Positions 5,931-14,163 of a stretch of DNA of 46,871 bases are shown piece after piece. The stretch covers positions 1-46,871 of the forward strand of contig CAMBKF010000014.1 in NCBI GenBank assembly GCA_945868085.1. Reading direction: 5' to 3'. The stretch comes from an uncultured Oscillibacter sp. (GTDB lineage Bacteria; Bacillota; Clostridia; Oscillospirales; Oscillospiraceae). Position 1 is the stretch's first letter. Each line of letters starts with the position of its first letter. The position numbers and the translations under genes were made by a program. The notes beneath the pieces were generated by a model. That model was given only the letters and a program-made list of their open reading frames with translations, ran no database searches and was not told the DNA's origin.

Positions 5931-7334
5931 ATGAACCGACCCTTTGACACAAAATGCGCCCAGCTGGATGACCTTTTGGGCGTGGGACGCAGCTTCGACA
6001 TGGTGAGCCGGGAGCTGTATGTAGGCGGCCGCCGGGCCAAAATGTGGGTGGTGAACGGCTACGCCAAGGACATGCTCCTGGAGCGGGCTGTGGAAAAGCT
6101 GCAGGCGGTGGAGACGCTGGACGGCATCTCCGGCGTGGACGAGCTGCTGCGCCGGTATGTCACCGTGTGCGACGCGGAGACCAGCCAGGACCGGATGCAG
6201 GCGGTGACCGACGTATTCGCGGGTAAGACCCTGCTGGTGATAGACGGCTTTTCCGGGGGCATCCTTCTGGACGCCAAGACCTTTCCCACCCGGTCGGTGC
6301 AGGAGCCGGACGCCGGCAAGGTCCTCCGGGGCAGCCACGACGGCTTTGTGGAGAGCATCATGGAAAACGCCGCCCTCCTGCGCCGGCGCATCCGGGATCC
6401 GGCCCTGACACTGGAGCGGATCCGCCTGGGCGGCCGATCCCAGTGCGACGTGGCTCTGTGCTATATGGAGGGGCGGGCGGACGCAAAGACTCTCTCCCAG
6501 CTCCGGGAAAAGCTGCGCCGGATCGATCTCCGGTCGGTGTCCATGAGCCAAGAGACCATAGCCGAGGCCATCGCCCCCAGGCAGTGGTATAATCCCTTCC
6601 CCAAGGTCCGCTATACCGAGCGGCCGGACGTGGCCACCGCCTCCGTTATGGAGGGGGACATCCTGGTGCTCATCGACAACACCCCCGTGGTGATGCTGCT
6701 GCCGGTGTCGCTGCTGCGGTTCAACGAGGAGATCAACGACTACTATTTCCCGCCCCTGGTGGGCACCTATCTGCGCATCATCCGCTTTTTCGTCATGCTG
6801 CTGAACGTGGTCATCACGCCCCTGTGGTACCTGCTGGCCACGGAGCCCGGCGGCCTGCGCCACCCCTGGGATTTCCTGCTGGTGGAGGGGGAGTACGCCG
6901 TGCCGCTGGTTTTGCAGCTGCTGCTGGTGGAGCTGATCATCGATGTTTTGAAGCTGGCCTCCCTGAATACCCCGGATGTGCTGGGCAACTCCTTCAGCAT
7001 GCTGGGCGCGCTGATCTTAGGCGATTTCGCGGTGCAGTCCCGTTGGCTGGTGCCGGAGGTGCTGGTGTATATGGCCTTTGTGGCGGTGAGCAACTTCGCC
7101 CAGCACAGCTTCGAGATGGGCTATGCCTGCAAGCTCTGTCGTATGGCGCTGCTGCTGTTTGCCTTCGCCCTGCGGTGGTGGGGCTTCGGCATCGGTCTTT
7201 TGGGGGTGCTGGTGCTCATGGCCACCACCAAGCCCATTGCGGGCCGGGGCTATCTCTATCCCCTCATCCCCTGGGACGGCAAGGCCCTGCGCTCCCTGCT
7301 CCTGCGCCGCCCGGCCCATAAGGACAACACATGA
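5931..7334 (+). CDS. spoVAF: GerA-family spore membrane protein, SpoVAF-like
   Basis: The 467 residues have the two-part layout of GerA A-subunit proteins. A soluble N-terminal half (about 1-270) includes GKTLLVIDGFSGGILLDAKT and the family signature IAEAIAPRQWYNPFPKVRYT. A membrane half with five or so helices follows (RFNEEINDYYFPPLVGTYLR, NTPDVLGNSFSMLGALILG). The short first part and the FEINDYYF-type motif match SpoVAF, a forespore inner-membrane protein that contributes to germinant and dipicolinic acid channel function. The start at 5931 was chosen because GGAGGGG lies five to six bases upstream; 5910 is an alternative. It is alone: no spoVAA-AE genes flank it here. The upstream sigma-G-like promoter would give forespore expression. 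Confidence 0.8.
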   Translation: MNRPFDTKCAQLDDLLGVGRSFDMVSRELYVGGRRAKMWVVNGYAKDMLLERAVEKLQAVETLDGISGVDELLRRYVTVCDAETSQDRMQAVTDVFAGKTLLVIDGFSGGILLDAKTFPTRSVQEPDAGKVLRGSHDGFVESIMENAALLRRRIRDPALTLERIRLGGRSQCDVALCYMEGRADAKTLSQLREKLRRIDLRSVSMSQETIAEAIAPRQWYNPFPKVRYTERPDVATASVMEGDILVLIDNTPVVMLLPVSLLRFNEEINDYYFPPLVGTYLRIIRFFVMLLNVVITPLWYLLATEPGGLRHPWDFLLVEGEYAVPLVLQLLLVELIIDVLKLASLNTPDVLGNSFSMLGALILGDFAVQSRWLVPEVLVYMAFVAVSNFAQHSFEMGYACKLCRMALLLFAFALRWWGFGIGLLGVLVLMATTKPIAGRGYLYPLIPWDGKALRSLLLRRPAHKDNT

Positions 7335-7453
7335 AATGGATCTGGGGGAAATTCCTGCGGATTTTTCTGCCATCAGGACTGTCGTTGGCGTGGCGATCCG
7401 TACCTCGTCCCCATATTTTCTCCACAATTTTTCACCCCACAAAGCCGTTTTGC

Positions 7454-7482
7454 TTGCCTGCAAGACGGCTTTGTGCTATGAT
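7454..7482 (+). promoter_or_regulatory. promoter overlapping an inverted repeat, before the HAD gene
   Basis: TTGCCT (7454-7459), 17 bp, TATGAT (7477-7482) precedes the HAD-MFS-GDPD operon. An inverted repeat CACAAAGCCG...CGGCTTTGTG (7438-7475, one mismatch in 16 bp) covers the -35 and spacer. It could be the terminator of the spoVAF-like gene or an operator. Confidence 0.5.
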
Positions 7483-7514
7483 ACCATTGAATCTGTATGG
7501 AAAGGGGGGACCCC

Positions 7515-8324
7515 ATGGCCACTCTGATGGAAAAACGCCTGTTTCTGCTGGATATGGACGGCACCATCTACCTGGATGACCGGCTCTTTGACGGGGTGAT
7601 CCCCTTTTTGCGGTACATCCGCCGGGTAGGGGGCCGCTACCTGTTCCTTACCAATAACTCCTCCCGTGGCGTGGAGGGCTATATAGAAAAAATGCGCCGC
7701 CTGGGCATCGAGACGGAAAAGAGCGATTACCTCACCTCCGTGGATGTCACCATCGCCGCCCTGCAAAAGGAGCGTCCTGGGAAAAAGTGCTACGTCTTCG
7801 GCACCCGCTCCTTTTACGCCCAGCTGGAGAGCGCGGGCATTCCTGTCACGGACCGACCCGATGAAGACGTGGACATCCTCCTGTGCGGATTCGACCGGGA
7901 GCTGACCTTCCAAAAGCTGGAGGATGCCTGCATCCTCCTGAACCGCGGGGCGGAGTTCTGGGCCACCAACCCGGACTGGGTCTGCCCCACCTGGTACGGC
8001 TCCGTGCCTGACTGCGGCAGCGTCTGCCGGATGCTCACCACCGCCACGGGCCGCACCCCTCGCTTTTTGGGCAAGCCCCAGCCGGATATGGCGGCCCTCG
8101 CCATGGCCCGCACGGGCTTTGCACCGGAGCAGACGGTGCTCCTGGGGGACCGGCTCTACACGGATATTGCCTGCGGCGTCAATGCCGGCATCGACACGGT
8201 GTTCGTCCTCTCCGGAGAGGGGACGGAGGCGGATATAGAAAAATTCGGCGTGCAGCCCACCTGGGTGCGCCGGGACATTGCAGAGCTTCTGCAAGAACTG
8301 CAAGAACTGGAGGATAAACCATGA
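7515..8324 (+). CDS. HAD-IIA phosphatase (NagD/AraL-like)
   Basis: This 269-residue phosphatase of the haloacid dehalogenase superfamily has all four motifs. The nucleophile loop is DMDGTIY (Asp13 and Asp15), the second motif TNNSSRG, the lysine motif FLGKPQPDM and the metal motif LLGDRLYTDI. The cap between motifs II and III marks subfamily IIA, whose members dephosphorylate sugar phosphates, nucleotides or glycerol phosphate. AAAGGGGGG lies before the ATG at 7515. The stop overlaps the start of the MFS gene (ATGA), and a glycerophosphodiesterase gene follows, so a role in hydrolysing glycerol-phosphate-type products is plausible. The exact substrate is not readable. Confidence 0.88.
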   Translation: MATLMEKRLFLLDMDGTIYLDDRLFDGVIPFLRYIRRVGGRYLFLTNNSSRGVEGYIEKMRRLGIETEKSDYLTSVDVTIAALQKERPGKKCYVFGTRSFYAQLESAGIPVTDRPDEDVDILLCGFDRELTFQKLEDACILLNRGAEFWATNPDWVCPTWYGSVPDCGSVCRMLTTATGRTPRFLGKPQPDMAALAMARTGFAPEQTVLLGDRLYTDIACGVNAGIDTVFVLSGEGTEADIEKFGVQPTWVRRDIAELLQELQELEDKP

Positions 8325-9934
8325 AACTGAACTACAAGCGGACGATCCTGGTGGGCTTTGCCTTTTTCCTGATCTGCGCCTTCTGGCAGGCCTACGACAA
8401 TACCATCCCCCTGATCCTGACCAATAAGTTCGGCATGTCCCAGACCTGGTCGGGGGTCATCATGGCTCTGGATAATATCCTGGCCCTGTTCCTGCTGCCT
8501 CTGTTCGGCGCCATTTCCGACCGCAGCCACAGCAAAAAGGGCCGCCGCACCCCCTTCATCGTGGTGGGCACTCTCATTGCCGCCGTGGCTTTGGTGGCAC
8601 TGAGCTTTGTGGACATGGCCCAGCTCAATAATATTAAAGATGTGTCCGCCATCGACGACCCCGCCGCCCTGGTGACCATCTATGAAAAGGAAAAGGACGA
8701 GACCCTCCTGACCCCCGACGGTGTGAAGTTTACCCTGGCGGACAAGTTCTCTCAGGAGGAGTTCGCCGCCATCCGCAGCCAGATCCAGGACGGCGGCAAG
8801 ACCCACACCAATCCCGACTATACCAATTACGTCGTCCCCGCCCGGCAGGCCTATGCCTGGCAGGTAACGGCGGAGAGTCCCGCCACCTTGGTATTTTTCA
8901 TCGCCCTGCTGCTGGTGGTGCTGGTGAGCATGGCCACCTTCCGCTCCCCGGCGGTGGCACTGATGCCGGATGTCACCGTGAAGCCCCTGCGCAGTAAGGC
9001 CAACGCCGTCATCAACCTCATGGGTTCCGCCGGCGGCATATTGGTCCTGGTGCTGGGCATGGTGTTCGCCACGGCCTCCGTGCGCAACGCCCTTATGAGC
9101 TACACGGCGTATTTCGCCGTCATCGCCGCCATTATGCTCACGGCCCTGGTCATCTTCCTGCTCACCGTCCGGGAGCCGGAGTGGGCCGCCCAGATGGTGG
9201 AGGATTCCGTCCGCTACGGCCTGGAGGACAAACCCGCCGAGGCGGAGCAGCTGGCGGAGAATGCGGACGTTGCAGAGCCTGCCGCCGCGGCAGAGCCTGC
9301 GCAGCCCGAGGAGCAGAAGGGCCTGTCTCCGGAGGAGAAGAAGTCCATGATCTTTATTCTCCTGTCCATCGTCCTGTGGTTCTTCGGCTATAACGCCGTC
9401 ACCAGCAAGTACTCCGTCTACGCTAGCAACATTCTCCATAAGGACTATAACCTCACCCTTATTATCGCCCAGGCGGCGGCCATCATCTCTTATCTGCCTG
9501 TGGGTATGATCGCCTCCAAAGTGGGCCGGAAAAAGACCATCCGCGCCGGCGTCATCATGCTGACGGTGGCCTTCGGCGTGGCGGCTTTCCTGCGTGACAG
9601 CAGCCCCTCCATGCTTATGAACGCTATGTTCGCCCTGGCGGGCATTGCCTGGGCCACCATCAATGTAAACTCCTTCCCCATGGTGGTGGAGATGTGCTCG
9701 GAGCAGGACGTGGGCCGCTACACGGGCCTTTACTACACCGCCTCCATGGCCGCCCAGGTGGCAACGCCCATGCTCTCGGGTCTGCTGATGGATAAGCTGG
9801 GCATGACCGTGCTGTTCCCCTATGCGGCGGTGTTCTCCGGTTTGGCTCTGGTGACCATGCACTTTGTCCACCACGGCGACAGCCGTCCGGAGGCCAAGAA
9901 GGGCCTGGATGCATTGGAGGATATGGATAACTGA
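8321..9934 (+). CDS. MFS transporter (SLC45/GPH-like), substrate unknown
   Basis: This 537-residue carrier has about twelve membrane helices. The first part carries QAYDNTIPLILTNKFGMSQT and LFGAISDRSHSKKGRRTPF, the SDR-x-x-x-K-K-G-R-R loop typical of SLC45 and GPH sugar carriers. Two loops are unusual. About 95 residues after helix 3 (near 95-190) are rich in charged residues and lie outside the membrane. A cytoplasmic loop near 295-345 is rich in Ala, Glu and Pro. Translation is coupled to the HAD phosphatase by an ATGA overlap, and the glycerophosphodiesterase starts just after its stop. A sugar or glycerophosphodiester-related substrate is a guess from context. Confidence 0.85.
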   Translation: MKLNYKRTILVGFAFFLICAFWQAYDNTIPLILTNKFGMSQTWSGVIMALDNILALFLLPLFGAISDRSHSKKGRRTPFIVVGTLIAAVALVALSFVDMAQLNNIKDVSAIDDPAALVTIYEKEKDETLLTPDGVKFTLADKFSQEEFAAIRSQIQDGGKTHTNPDYTNYVVPARQAYAWQVTAESPATLVFFIALLLVVLVSMATFRSPAVALMPDVTVKPLRSKANAVINLMGSAGGILVLVLGMVFATASVRNALMSYTAYFAVIAAIMLTALVIFLLTVREPEWAAQMVEDSVRYGLEDKPAEAEQLAENADVAEPAAAAEPAQPEEQKGLSPEEKKSMIFILLSIVLWFFGYNAVTSKYSVYASNILHKDYNLTLIIAQAAAIISYLPVGMIASKVGRKKTIRAGVIMLTVAFGVAAFLRDSSPSMLMNAMFALAGIAWATINVNSFPMVVEMCSEQDVGRYTGLYYTASMAAQVATPMLSGLLMDKLGMTVLFPYAAVFSGLALVTMHFVHHGDSRPEAKKGLDALEDMDN

Positions 9935-9935
9935 T

Positions 9936-10769
9936 ATGTGGACCGTAATTCTGATTATATTGATCCTGCTTCTGCTGATAGAAGTGTTTGCCATGCTGAC
10001 CATCTGCCGCCGGGGCCACTCCCTGTGGCAGCTGCTGCGGCAGTACCGCTACGCCCACCGGGGCTACCACGGCAAAGACCTGGCTCCGGAGAACTCTATG
10101 CTGGCCTATAAAGAGGCCATCCGCCGGGGCTTCGGCGTGGAGCTGGACGTGCATCTCATGAAGGACGGCCGACTGGCCGTCATCCACGACGCCAGCCTCC
10201 TGCGCACCGCTGGGGCGGATGTGCTGGTGGAGGACCTGACGGCCCAGGAGCTGAAGCAGTACCGCCTGGAGGGAACCGAGGAGGAGATCCCCCTCCTGGA
10301 GGAGGTGCTGCCCCTGTTTGAGGAGAGCGGCCTGCCCCTGGTGGTGGAGCTGAAGGCGGAGCGGGGGGACCACGACGCCCTGGCCGCCGCTGCCTGCGCC
10401 ATGCTGGATCGGTTCAAGGTCCTCTACTGCATTGAATCCTTTGACCCCCGGTGCATCCGTTGGCTGAAAAAGAACCGCCCGGAGATCGTCCGGGGCCAGC
10501 TGAGCGAAAACTTCCTCCGCCACGGCGACGGCGGCAATATGCCCAAGGCACTGCTGTGGGCCCTGGGGAACCTGCTGACCAACTGCCTGGCCAAGCCTGA
10601 TTTCATCGCCTATCGGTTTTCCGACCGGGATAATCTCTGCCTGCGCTGGTGCCGCTGGTTCTATCACGTCCAGGAGATCAACTGGACCATTACTACAAAA
10701 GAGGAGATGCGCGCGGCGGAGTCTGCCGGAAATCTGGTGATTTTCCAGGACTTCGACCCCCGCCTGTGA
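9936..10769 (+). CDS. membrane-anchored glycerophosphodiester phosphodiesterase
   Basis: This 277-residue enzyme would hydrolyse glycerophosphodiesters to glycerol 3-phosphate and an alcohol. The N-terminus (WTVILIILILLLLIEVFAML) is one membrane helix, so the catalytic domain is tethered. The GDPD signature is complete: AHRGYHGKDLAPENS with His41-Arg42 and Glu52, VELDVHLMKDG with Glu69 and Asp71, and VIHD with His84. It starts one base after the MFS stop. The rsmD start follows four bases after its own stop, so the transcript may continue. Turnover of phospholipid or lipoteichoic acid head groups is the usual family role. Confidence 0.9.
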   Translation: MWTVILIILILLLLIEVFAMLTICRRGHSLWQLLRQYRYAHRGYHGKDLAPENSMLAYKEAIRRGFGVELDVHLMKDGRLAVIHDASLLRTAGADVLVEDLTAQELKQYRLEGTEEEIPLLEEVLPLFEESGLPLVVELKAERGDHDALAAAACAMLDRFKVLYCIESFDPRCIRWLKKNRPEIVRGQLSENFLRHGDGGNMPKALLWALGNLLTNCLAKPDFIAYRFSDRDNLCLRWCRWFYHVQEINWTITTKEEMRAAESAGNLVIFQDFDPRL

Positions 10770-10773
10770 AACT

Positions 10774-11319
10774 ATGAGAGTCATTACGGGGTCTGCCCGG
10801 GGCAGACGACTGAAGGAGATCCAGGGCCTGGAGACCCGTCCTACCACGGACCGGGTAAAGGAAGCCCTGTTCTCCGTCATCCAGTTTGATATTGAGGGCC
10901 GCCGGGTGCTGGACCTGTTTGCCGGCACCGGCCAGCTGGGCATCGAGGCCCTGAGCCGGGGCGCCGACAGCGCCGTGTTTGTGGAGCAGCGGAAGGACGC
11001 CCTCCAGGCCGTCCGGGAGAATTTGGAGACCTGCGGCTTTTCCGACCGGGCGAGGGTGGTAAACGGCGATGCCATGAGCTACTTGAAGTCCGGGGAGAAG
11101 TTCGACCTGATCTTCCTGGATCCCCCCTACGCCTCCGGCCTGCTGGAGCAGGCGTTGGAGGACATTGCAAGGTTTGACATTTGCCGCAGACATGGTATAA
11201 TTGTGGCGGAAAGCGCGGCGGATAAGACCCTGCCCCCGCTGGGCGGCCCCTATTCGATATACAGAGAGTATCGTTACGGCAAAATAAAACTCACTGTATA
11301 CCACAGAAACGAGGATTGA
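10774..11319 (+). CDS. rsmD: 16S rRNA (guanine966-N2)-methyltransferase
   Basis: RsmD methylates N2 of guanine 966 in 16S rRNA during 30S assembly, using S-adenosylmethionine. The 181 residues begin MRVITGSARGRRLKE, the family's usual start. They carry the SAM-binding motif LDLFAGTGQLGIEALSRGA (residues 46-64) and the catalytic DPPY (116-119) in FDLIFLDPPYASG. Coding begins four bases after the glycerophosphodiesterase stop and ends four bases before coaD. The rsmD-coaD pair is conserved across bacteria. Confidence 0.95.
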   Translation: MRVITGSARGRRLKEIQGLETRPTTDRVKEALFSVIQFDIEGRRVLDLFAGTGQLGIEALSRGADSAVFVEQRKDALQAVRENLETCGFSDRARVVNGDAMSYLKSGEKFDLIFLDPPYASGLLEQALEDIARFDICRRHGIIVAESAADKTLPPLGGPYSIYREYRYGKIKLTVYHRNED

Positions 11320-11323
11320 CCCC

Positions 11324-11803
11324 ATGAAAATAGCCATCTATCCCGGCAGCTTTGACCCCATCACGCTGGGACATCTGGACATCATTCGCCGCGCGGCCCT
11401 GTGCTTTGACAAGGTGTTCGTGTGCGTGATGGATAACTGCGACAAGAAATCCCACATGTTCCCGGCGGAAAAGCGGCTGGAAATGATCCGCGGCTCGGTT
11501 GCGGAGTTTCCCAATGTGGAGGCGGAGCTGTACCGGGGCCTATTGGCCGATTATGCCCGGGAGAAGGAGGCCCATATCATTGTCAAGGGTCTGCGTAACG
11601 CCACGGATTTCGACCTGGAGTATCAGATGGCCGCCATCAATCGGGGCATCTGGGCGGAGCTGGAGACGGTGTTCCTGCCGGCCAGCGTCGAATACCAGCA
11701 TTTCAGCTCCACCATGGTGCGGGAGATGATCCGCTACGGCCAGCCACTGGAAAAATACGTTCCCCGTGCGGTAGCCGAGGAACTCAAACAGAAAACGGAG
11801 TAA
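11324..11803 (+). CDS. coaD: phosphopantetheine adenylyltransferase
   Basis: CoaD transfers AMP from ATP to 4'-phosphopantetheine, making dephospho-CoA, the penultimate step of coenzyme A synthesis. The 159 residues match the family length. MKIAIYPGSFDPITLGHLDI holds the nucleotidyltransferase motif T-x-G-H (Thr14 to His17), and QHFSSTMVREM near residue 128 is the second ATP-binding motif. It sits in an operon with rsmD and a coiled-coil protein. Together with coaX and the likely pantothenate carrier at 1489-2845, the window covers uptake and two of the CoA steps. Confidence 0.97.
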   Translation: MKIAIYPGSFDPITLGHLDIIRRAALCFDKVFVCVMDNCDKKSHMFPAEKRLEMIRGSVAEFPNVEAELYRGLLADYAREKEAHIIVKGLRNATDFDLEYQMAAINRGIWAELETVFLPASVEYQHFSSTMVREMIRYGQPLEKYVPRAVAEELKQKTE

Positions 11804-11824
11804 TTGAAACGGGGAGGAGATACC

Positions 11825-12358
11825 ATGGAAGAAAAAGATCTGCAGCGCCTGCTGGATATGCTCTACGGCATGATCGACGAAGCCAAGAGCGCCCCCTTCA
11901 GCGCCGAAAAATGCACCATCAACCGGGATGAGGCCCTGGACATCCTCACGGAGATCCGCAGCCGCATGCCCTTGGAGATCAAGAAGGCCCAGGAGCTGAT
12001 CCGCGCCCGGGAGGAGTATATCGCCTCCGCTAAAAAAGAAGTGGAGAAGATGCTGCGCCAGGCGGAGCTGGATGCCAAGACCATCGTCTCCGAGAGTGAG
12101 ACGCTGCAGCGGGCCCGGATGAAATCCACAGAGATCATCCACCGGGCTGAGGAACGCACTAATGAACTGTACCGGGTGGCCAATTCCTATACCGAGGATG
12201 CCCTGCGCCGCACCGAGGAGGCCATTCAGATGGCCCTGGACGAGGTGCGCCAGTCCCGCACCCGCTTCCGTGCTGCCTCCAATGAGCAGATGCAGCAGAT
12301 CCGCAGCGGCAATGCCCCCGCCGCCGAAGAAAAGCCGGAAGAAAACGAGGAAAACTGA
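11825..12358 (+). CDS. coiled-coil protein downstream of coaD, function unknown
   Basis: The product has 177 residues, is highly charged and almost wholly helical, with no membrane segment or signal peptide. From about residue 40 to 160 the sequence has heptad-like spacing (IKKAQELIRAREEYIASAKK, then VEKMLRQAELDAKTIVSESE). The C-terminal tail is acidic (AEEKPEENEEN). It resembles the coiled-coil proteins often annotated as ATPase or DivIVA-like that follow coaD in clostridia. GGGGAGGAG lies before the ATG at 11825, which is preferred over 11804. It may be a scaffold, since the dcw cluster starts just after, but no known function can be assigned. Confidence 0.7.
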   Translation: MEEKDLQRLLDMLYGMIDEAKSAPFSAEKCTINRDEALDILTEIRSRMPLEIKKAQELIRAREEYIASAKKEVEKMLRQAELDAKTIVSESETLQRARMKSTEIIHRAEERTNELYRVANSYTEDALRRTEEAIQMALDEVRQSRTRFRAASNEQMQQIRSGNAPAAEEKPEENEEN

Positions 12359-12419
12359 CAAATTTTGACCCGAAAATTTGTTAAATCTCACAAACCGACT
12401 GAGAGATTTTGAAGAGGAA
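12357..12419 (+). other. two AT-rich hairpins after the coiled-coil gene
   Basis: ACAAATTTT-GACCCG-AAAATTTGT (about 12357-12380) and AAATCTC...GAGATTT (about 12383-12410) lie in the leader-free gap before the main terminator. Their function is unknown. Confidence 0.35.
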
Positions 12420-12449
12420 TTTTTCTTGGCCCCATATATCGTGCCTCAA

Positions 12450-12487
12450 AAAAGCACCCGCCACTATATATAGTGGCGGGTGCTTTT
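12450..12487. terminator. perfect 38-bp palindrome, bidirectional terminator
   Basis: AAAAGCACCCGCCACTATA (12450-12468) is followed directly by its exact reverse complement (12469-12487), with A- and T-tracts at the ends. It separates the rsmD-coaD operon from the dcw cluster. Confidence 0.8.
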
Positions 12488-12591
12488 CTACATGCCTCGA
12501 AACAAAAACAAGTGTTCTATTTTGAAGGGAAAACTAAAAAAATCAGCCGCTTTTTGCAGGAAATATGTTCCAATTTTGGGGAAAAATATTC

Positions 12592-12620
12592 TTGCAATTT
12601 AGCGGCCGATTTACTATACT
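12592..12620 (+). promoter_or_regulatory. dcw cluster promoter in front of mraZ
   Basis: TTGCAA (12592-12597), 17 bp, TATACT (12615-12620). Transcription would start near 12627, just before the MraZ-box-like repeats. A second TATAAT at 12669-12674 has no convincing -35. Confidence 0.65.
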
Positions 12621-12631
12621 GTAACCATGAA

Positions 12632-12689
12632 GTGGGGAGATGTGGGGGTAGTGCCCATATTTGTGGGGTATAATCCCATAGTTTCCCAC
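12632..12689 (+). promoter_or_regulatory. MraZ-box-like repeats
   Basis: GTGGGG occurs at 12632-12637, 12642-12647 and 12663-12668, the first two exactly 10 bp apart. An inverted CCCAC lies at 12685-12689. MraZ of other bacteria binds tandem TGGG-type boxes with a 10-bp period between its promoter and its own gene, so this is a likely autoregulatory operator. Confidence 0.6.
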
Positions 12690-12715
12690 AAAAACCCATG
12701 GAAGGAGGAGCGGCC

Positions 12716-13132
12716 GTGACCGGACAATATGCACATAATATTGACGCTAAGGGCCGGCTGTTCATCCCTGCCCGCCTGCGGGAGGAGCTGGGCCAGACTT
12801 TCCATGTGACTGTTGGCATGGACCACTGCCTCTCCATCTATTCCGATGAGAGCTGGGCTGCCTTCACGGACAAGGTCCGGAGCCTGCCCTACAGCAAGGC
12901 CAAGGCCCTGCGCCCTCTGTTTGCCAACGCCGTGGACTGTGAGCCCGACGGCCAGGGCCGCATCCTCATCCCCGCCAAGCTCCGGGAGTATGCGGACCTG
13001 CAGAAGGAAGTGGTGGTCATCGGCAGCTTTGACCGGGCGGAGATCTGGAACGCTGAGCGCTGGGCCAGAGAGGAAGCCATGGCCTTCGATAGCGGCTCTT
13101 TGGAGCAGGCCATGGAAGAAATGGGGCTGTGA
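12716..13132 (+). CDS. mraZ: transcriptional regulator MraZ
   Basis: MraZ is the DNA-binding repressor of the dcw operon. The 138 residues consist of two AbrB-like halves, each with the family motif: DAKGRLFIPARLRE near residue 11 and DGQGRILIPAKLREYA near residue 80. A GTG start at 12716 was chosen because GGAGGAG lies six bases before it and MTGQYAHNIDAKGR is the usual beginning; the ATG at 12698 would place the ribosome binding site inside the gene. It is the first gene of the dcw cluster and stops three bases before rsmH. GTGGGG repeats in its leader are its likely targets. Confidence 0.96.
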   Translation: MTGQYAHNIDAKGRLFIPARLREELGQTFHVTVGMDHCLSIYSDESWAAFTDKVRSLPYSKAKALRPLFANAVDCEPDGQGRILIPAKLREYADLQKEVVVIGSFDRAEIWNAERWAREEAMAFDSGSLEQAMEEMGL

Positions 13133-13135
13133 GCC

Positions 13136-14098
13136 ATGGGATTTGACCGCAACGCCGCCGCCGACCAGGCCTTCGGCCACAAGCCGGTCCTGCTGGACGA
13201 GTGTCTGGACGCGCTGGATATAAAGCCGGAGGGCATTTATTTGGACGGCACCCTGGGCCGTGCCGGCCACTCCCTGGAAATTGCCAAACGGCTCACCACC
13301 GGCCGGCTCATCTGCCTGGACCGGGACGAGACCGCCATCCAGGCGGCAGAAATTCGCCTGGCGGACTATAAGGACCGGGTGACCCTGGTACACAGCAACT
13401 TCAGCCGCATTGCCGATGTCCTGCGGGAGCTGGATGTAGACGGCGTGGACGGGATGCTCTTCGACCTGGGCGTTTCGTCCCCGCAGTTGGACGAAGCGGA
13501 CCGCGGCTTTTCCTACATGCACGACGCACCCCTGGATATGCGTATGGACCGCACGGCGGCCCTCACCGCCCGGGACGTGGTGAACGGCTGGGGCTATGAG
13601 GAGCTGCGCCGCATCCTGTTTGAATACGGCGAGGAGCGCTATGCCCCGGCTATTGCCAAGGCCATCGTAAAGCGCCGCCAGGAAGCCCCCATCGAGACCA
13701 CCGGCCAGCTGGTGGACATCATCCGCGGCGCCATGCCCCCGGCGGCCCTGCGAGAAAAGCAGCACCCGGCCAAGCGCAGCTTCCAGGCCATCCGCATCGC
13801 CGTGAACGACGAACTGGGGGAGCTGCCGCCCATGCTGAAAGGGGCGGCGGAGCTTTTGCGGCCCGGCGGACGGCTGGCCGTCATCAGCTTTCACTCCCTG
13901 GAGGACCGCATCATCAAAAAGACCCTGCAGGAGCTGGCTACCGGCTGCACCTGCCCGCCGAATTTCCCGGTGTGCGTATGCGGCAAGAAACCGAAAATGA
14001 AGCTCGTCAACCGCAAGCCCATCGTGGCCGGTGAGGCGGAGCTGGTCTATAACCCCCGGGCCCGCAGCGCCAAACTCCGGGTAGCGGAGAAGCTTTAA
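13136..14098 (+). CDS. rsmH: 16S rRNA (cytosine1402-N4)-methyltransferase
   Basis: RsmH (MraW) methylates N4 of cytidine 1402 in the decoding centre of 16S rRNA. The 320 residues begin with AFGHKPVLLDECLDAL and the SAM loop YLDGTLGRAGHSLEIAKRL. They include GMLFDLGVSSPQLDEADRGF and end with NPRARSAKLRVAEKL, all family hallmarks. It follows mraZ with a three-base gap and is followed by ftsL, the conserved dcw order. A small AT-rich hairpin (TGGCGAAAAAC/GTTTTTTGCCA, about 14102-14128) lies between rsmH and ftsL without a T-run. Confidence 0.97.
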   Translation: MGFDRNAAADQAFGHKPVLLDECLDALDIKPEGIYLDGTLGRAGHSLEIAKRLTTGRLICLDRDETAIQAAEIRLADYKDRVTLVHSNFSRIADVLRELDVDGVDGMLFDLGVSSPQLDEADRGFSYMHDAPLDMRMDRTAALTARDVVNGWGYEELRRILFEYGEERYAPAIAKAIVKRRQEAPIETTGQLVDIIRGAMPPAALREKQHPAKRSFQAIRIAVNDELGELPPMLKGAAELLRPGGRLAVISFHSLEDRIIKKTLQELATGCTCPPNFPVCVCGKKPKMKLVNRKPIVAGEAELVYNPRARSAKLRVAEKL

Positions 14099-14163
14099 AA
14101 CCTGGCGAAAAACCTCGTTTTTTGCCAAATTGATAGAATCACAAAAGAAAGGAAGCAGAAACC

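Noticed and set aside
7331-7579. Short open frame after the spoVAF-like gene
   Set aside because: Overlaps the HAD start, lacks a ribosome binding site and covers the promoter and inverted repeat.
8156-10003. Long open frame on the minus strand opposite the MFS gene
   Set aside because: Same composition artefact; the plus-strand operon has overlapping starts and stops.
12473-12673. Short open frame between the coiled-coil gene and mraZ
   Set aside because: Starts inside the terminator palindrome and covers the promoter and MraZ-box-like sites.
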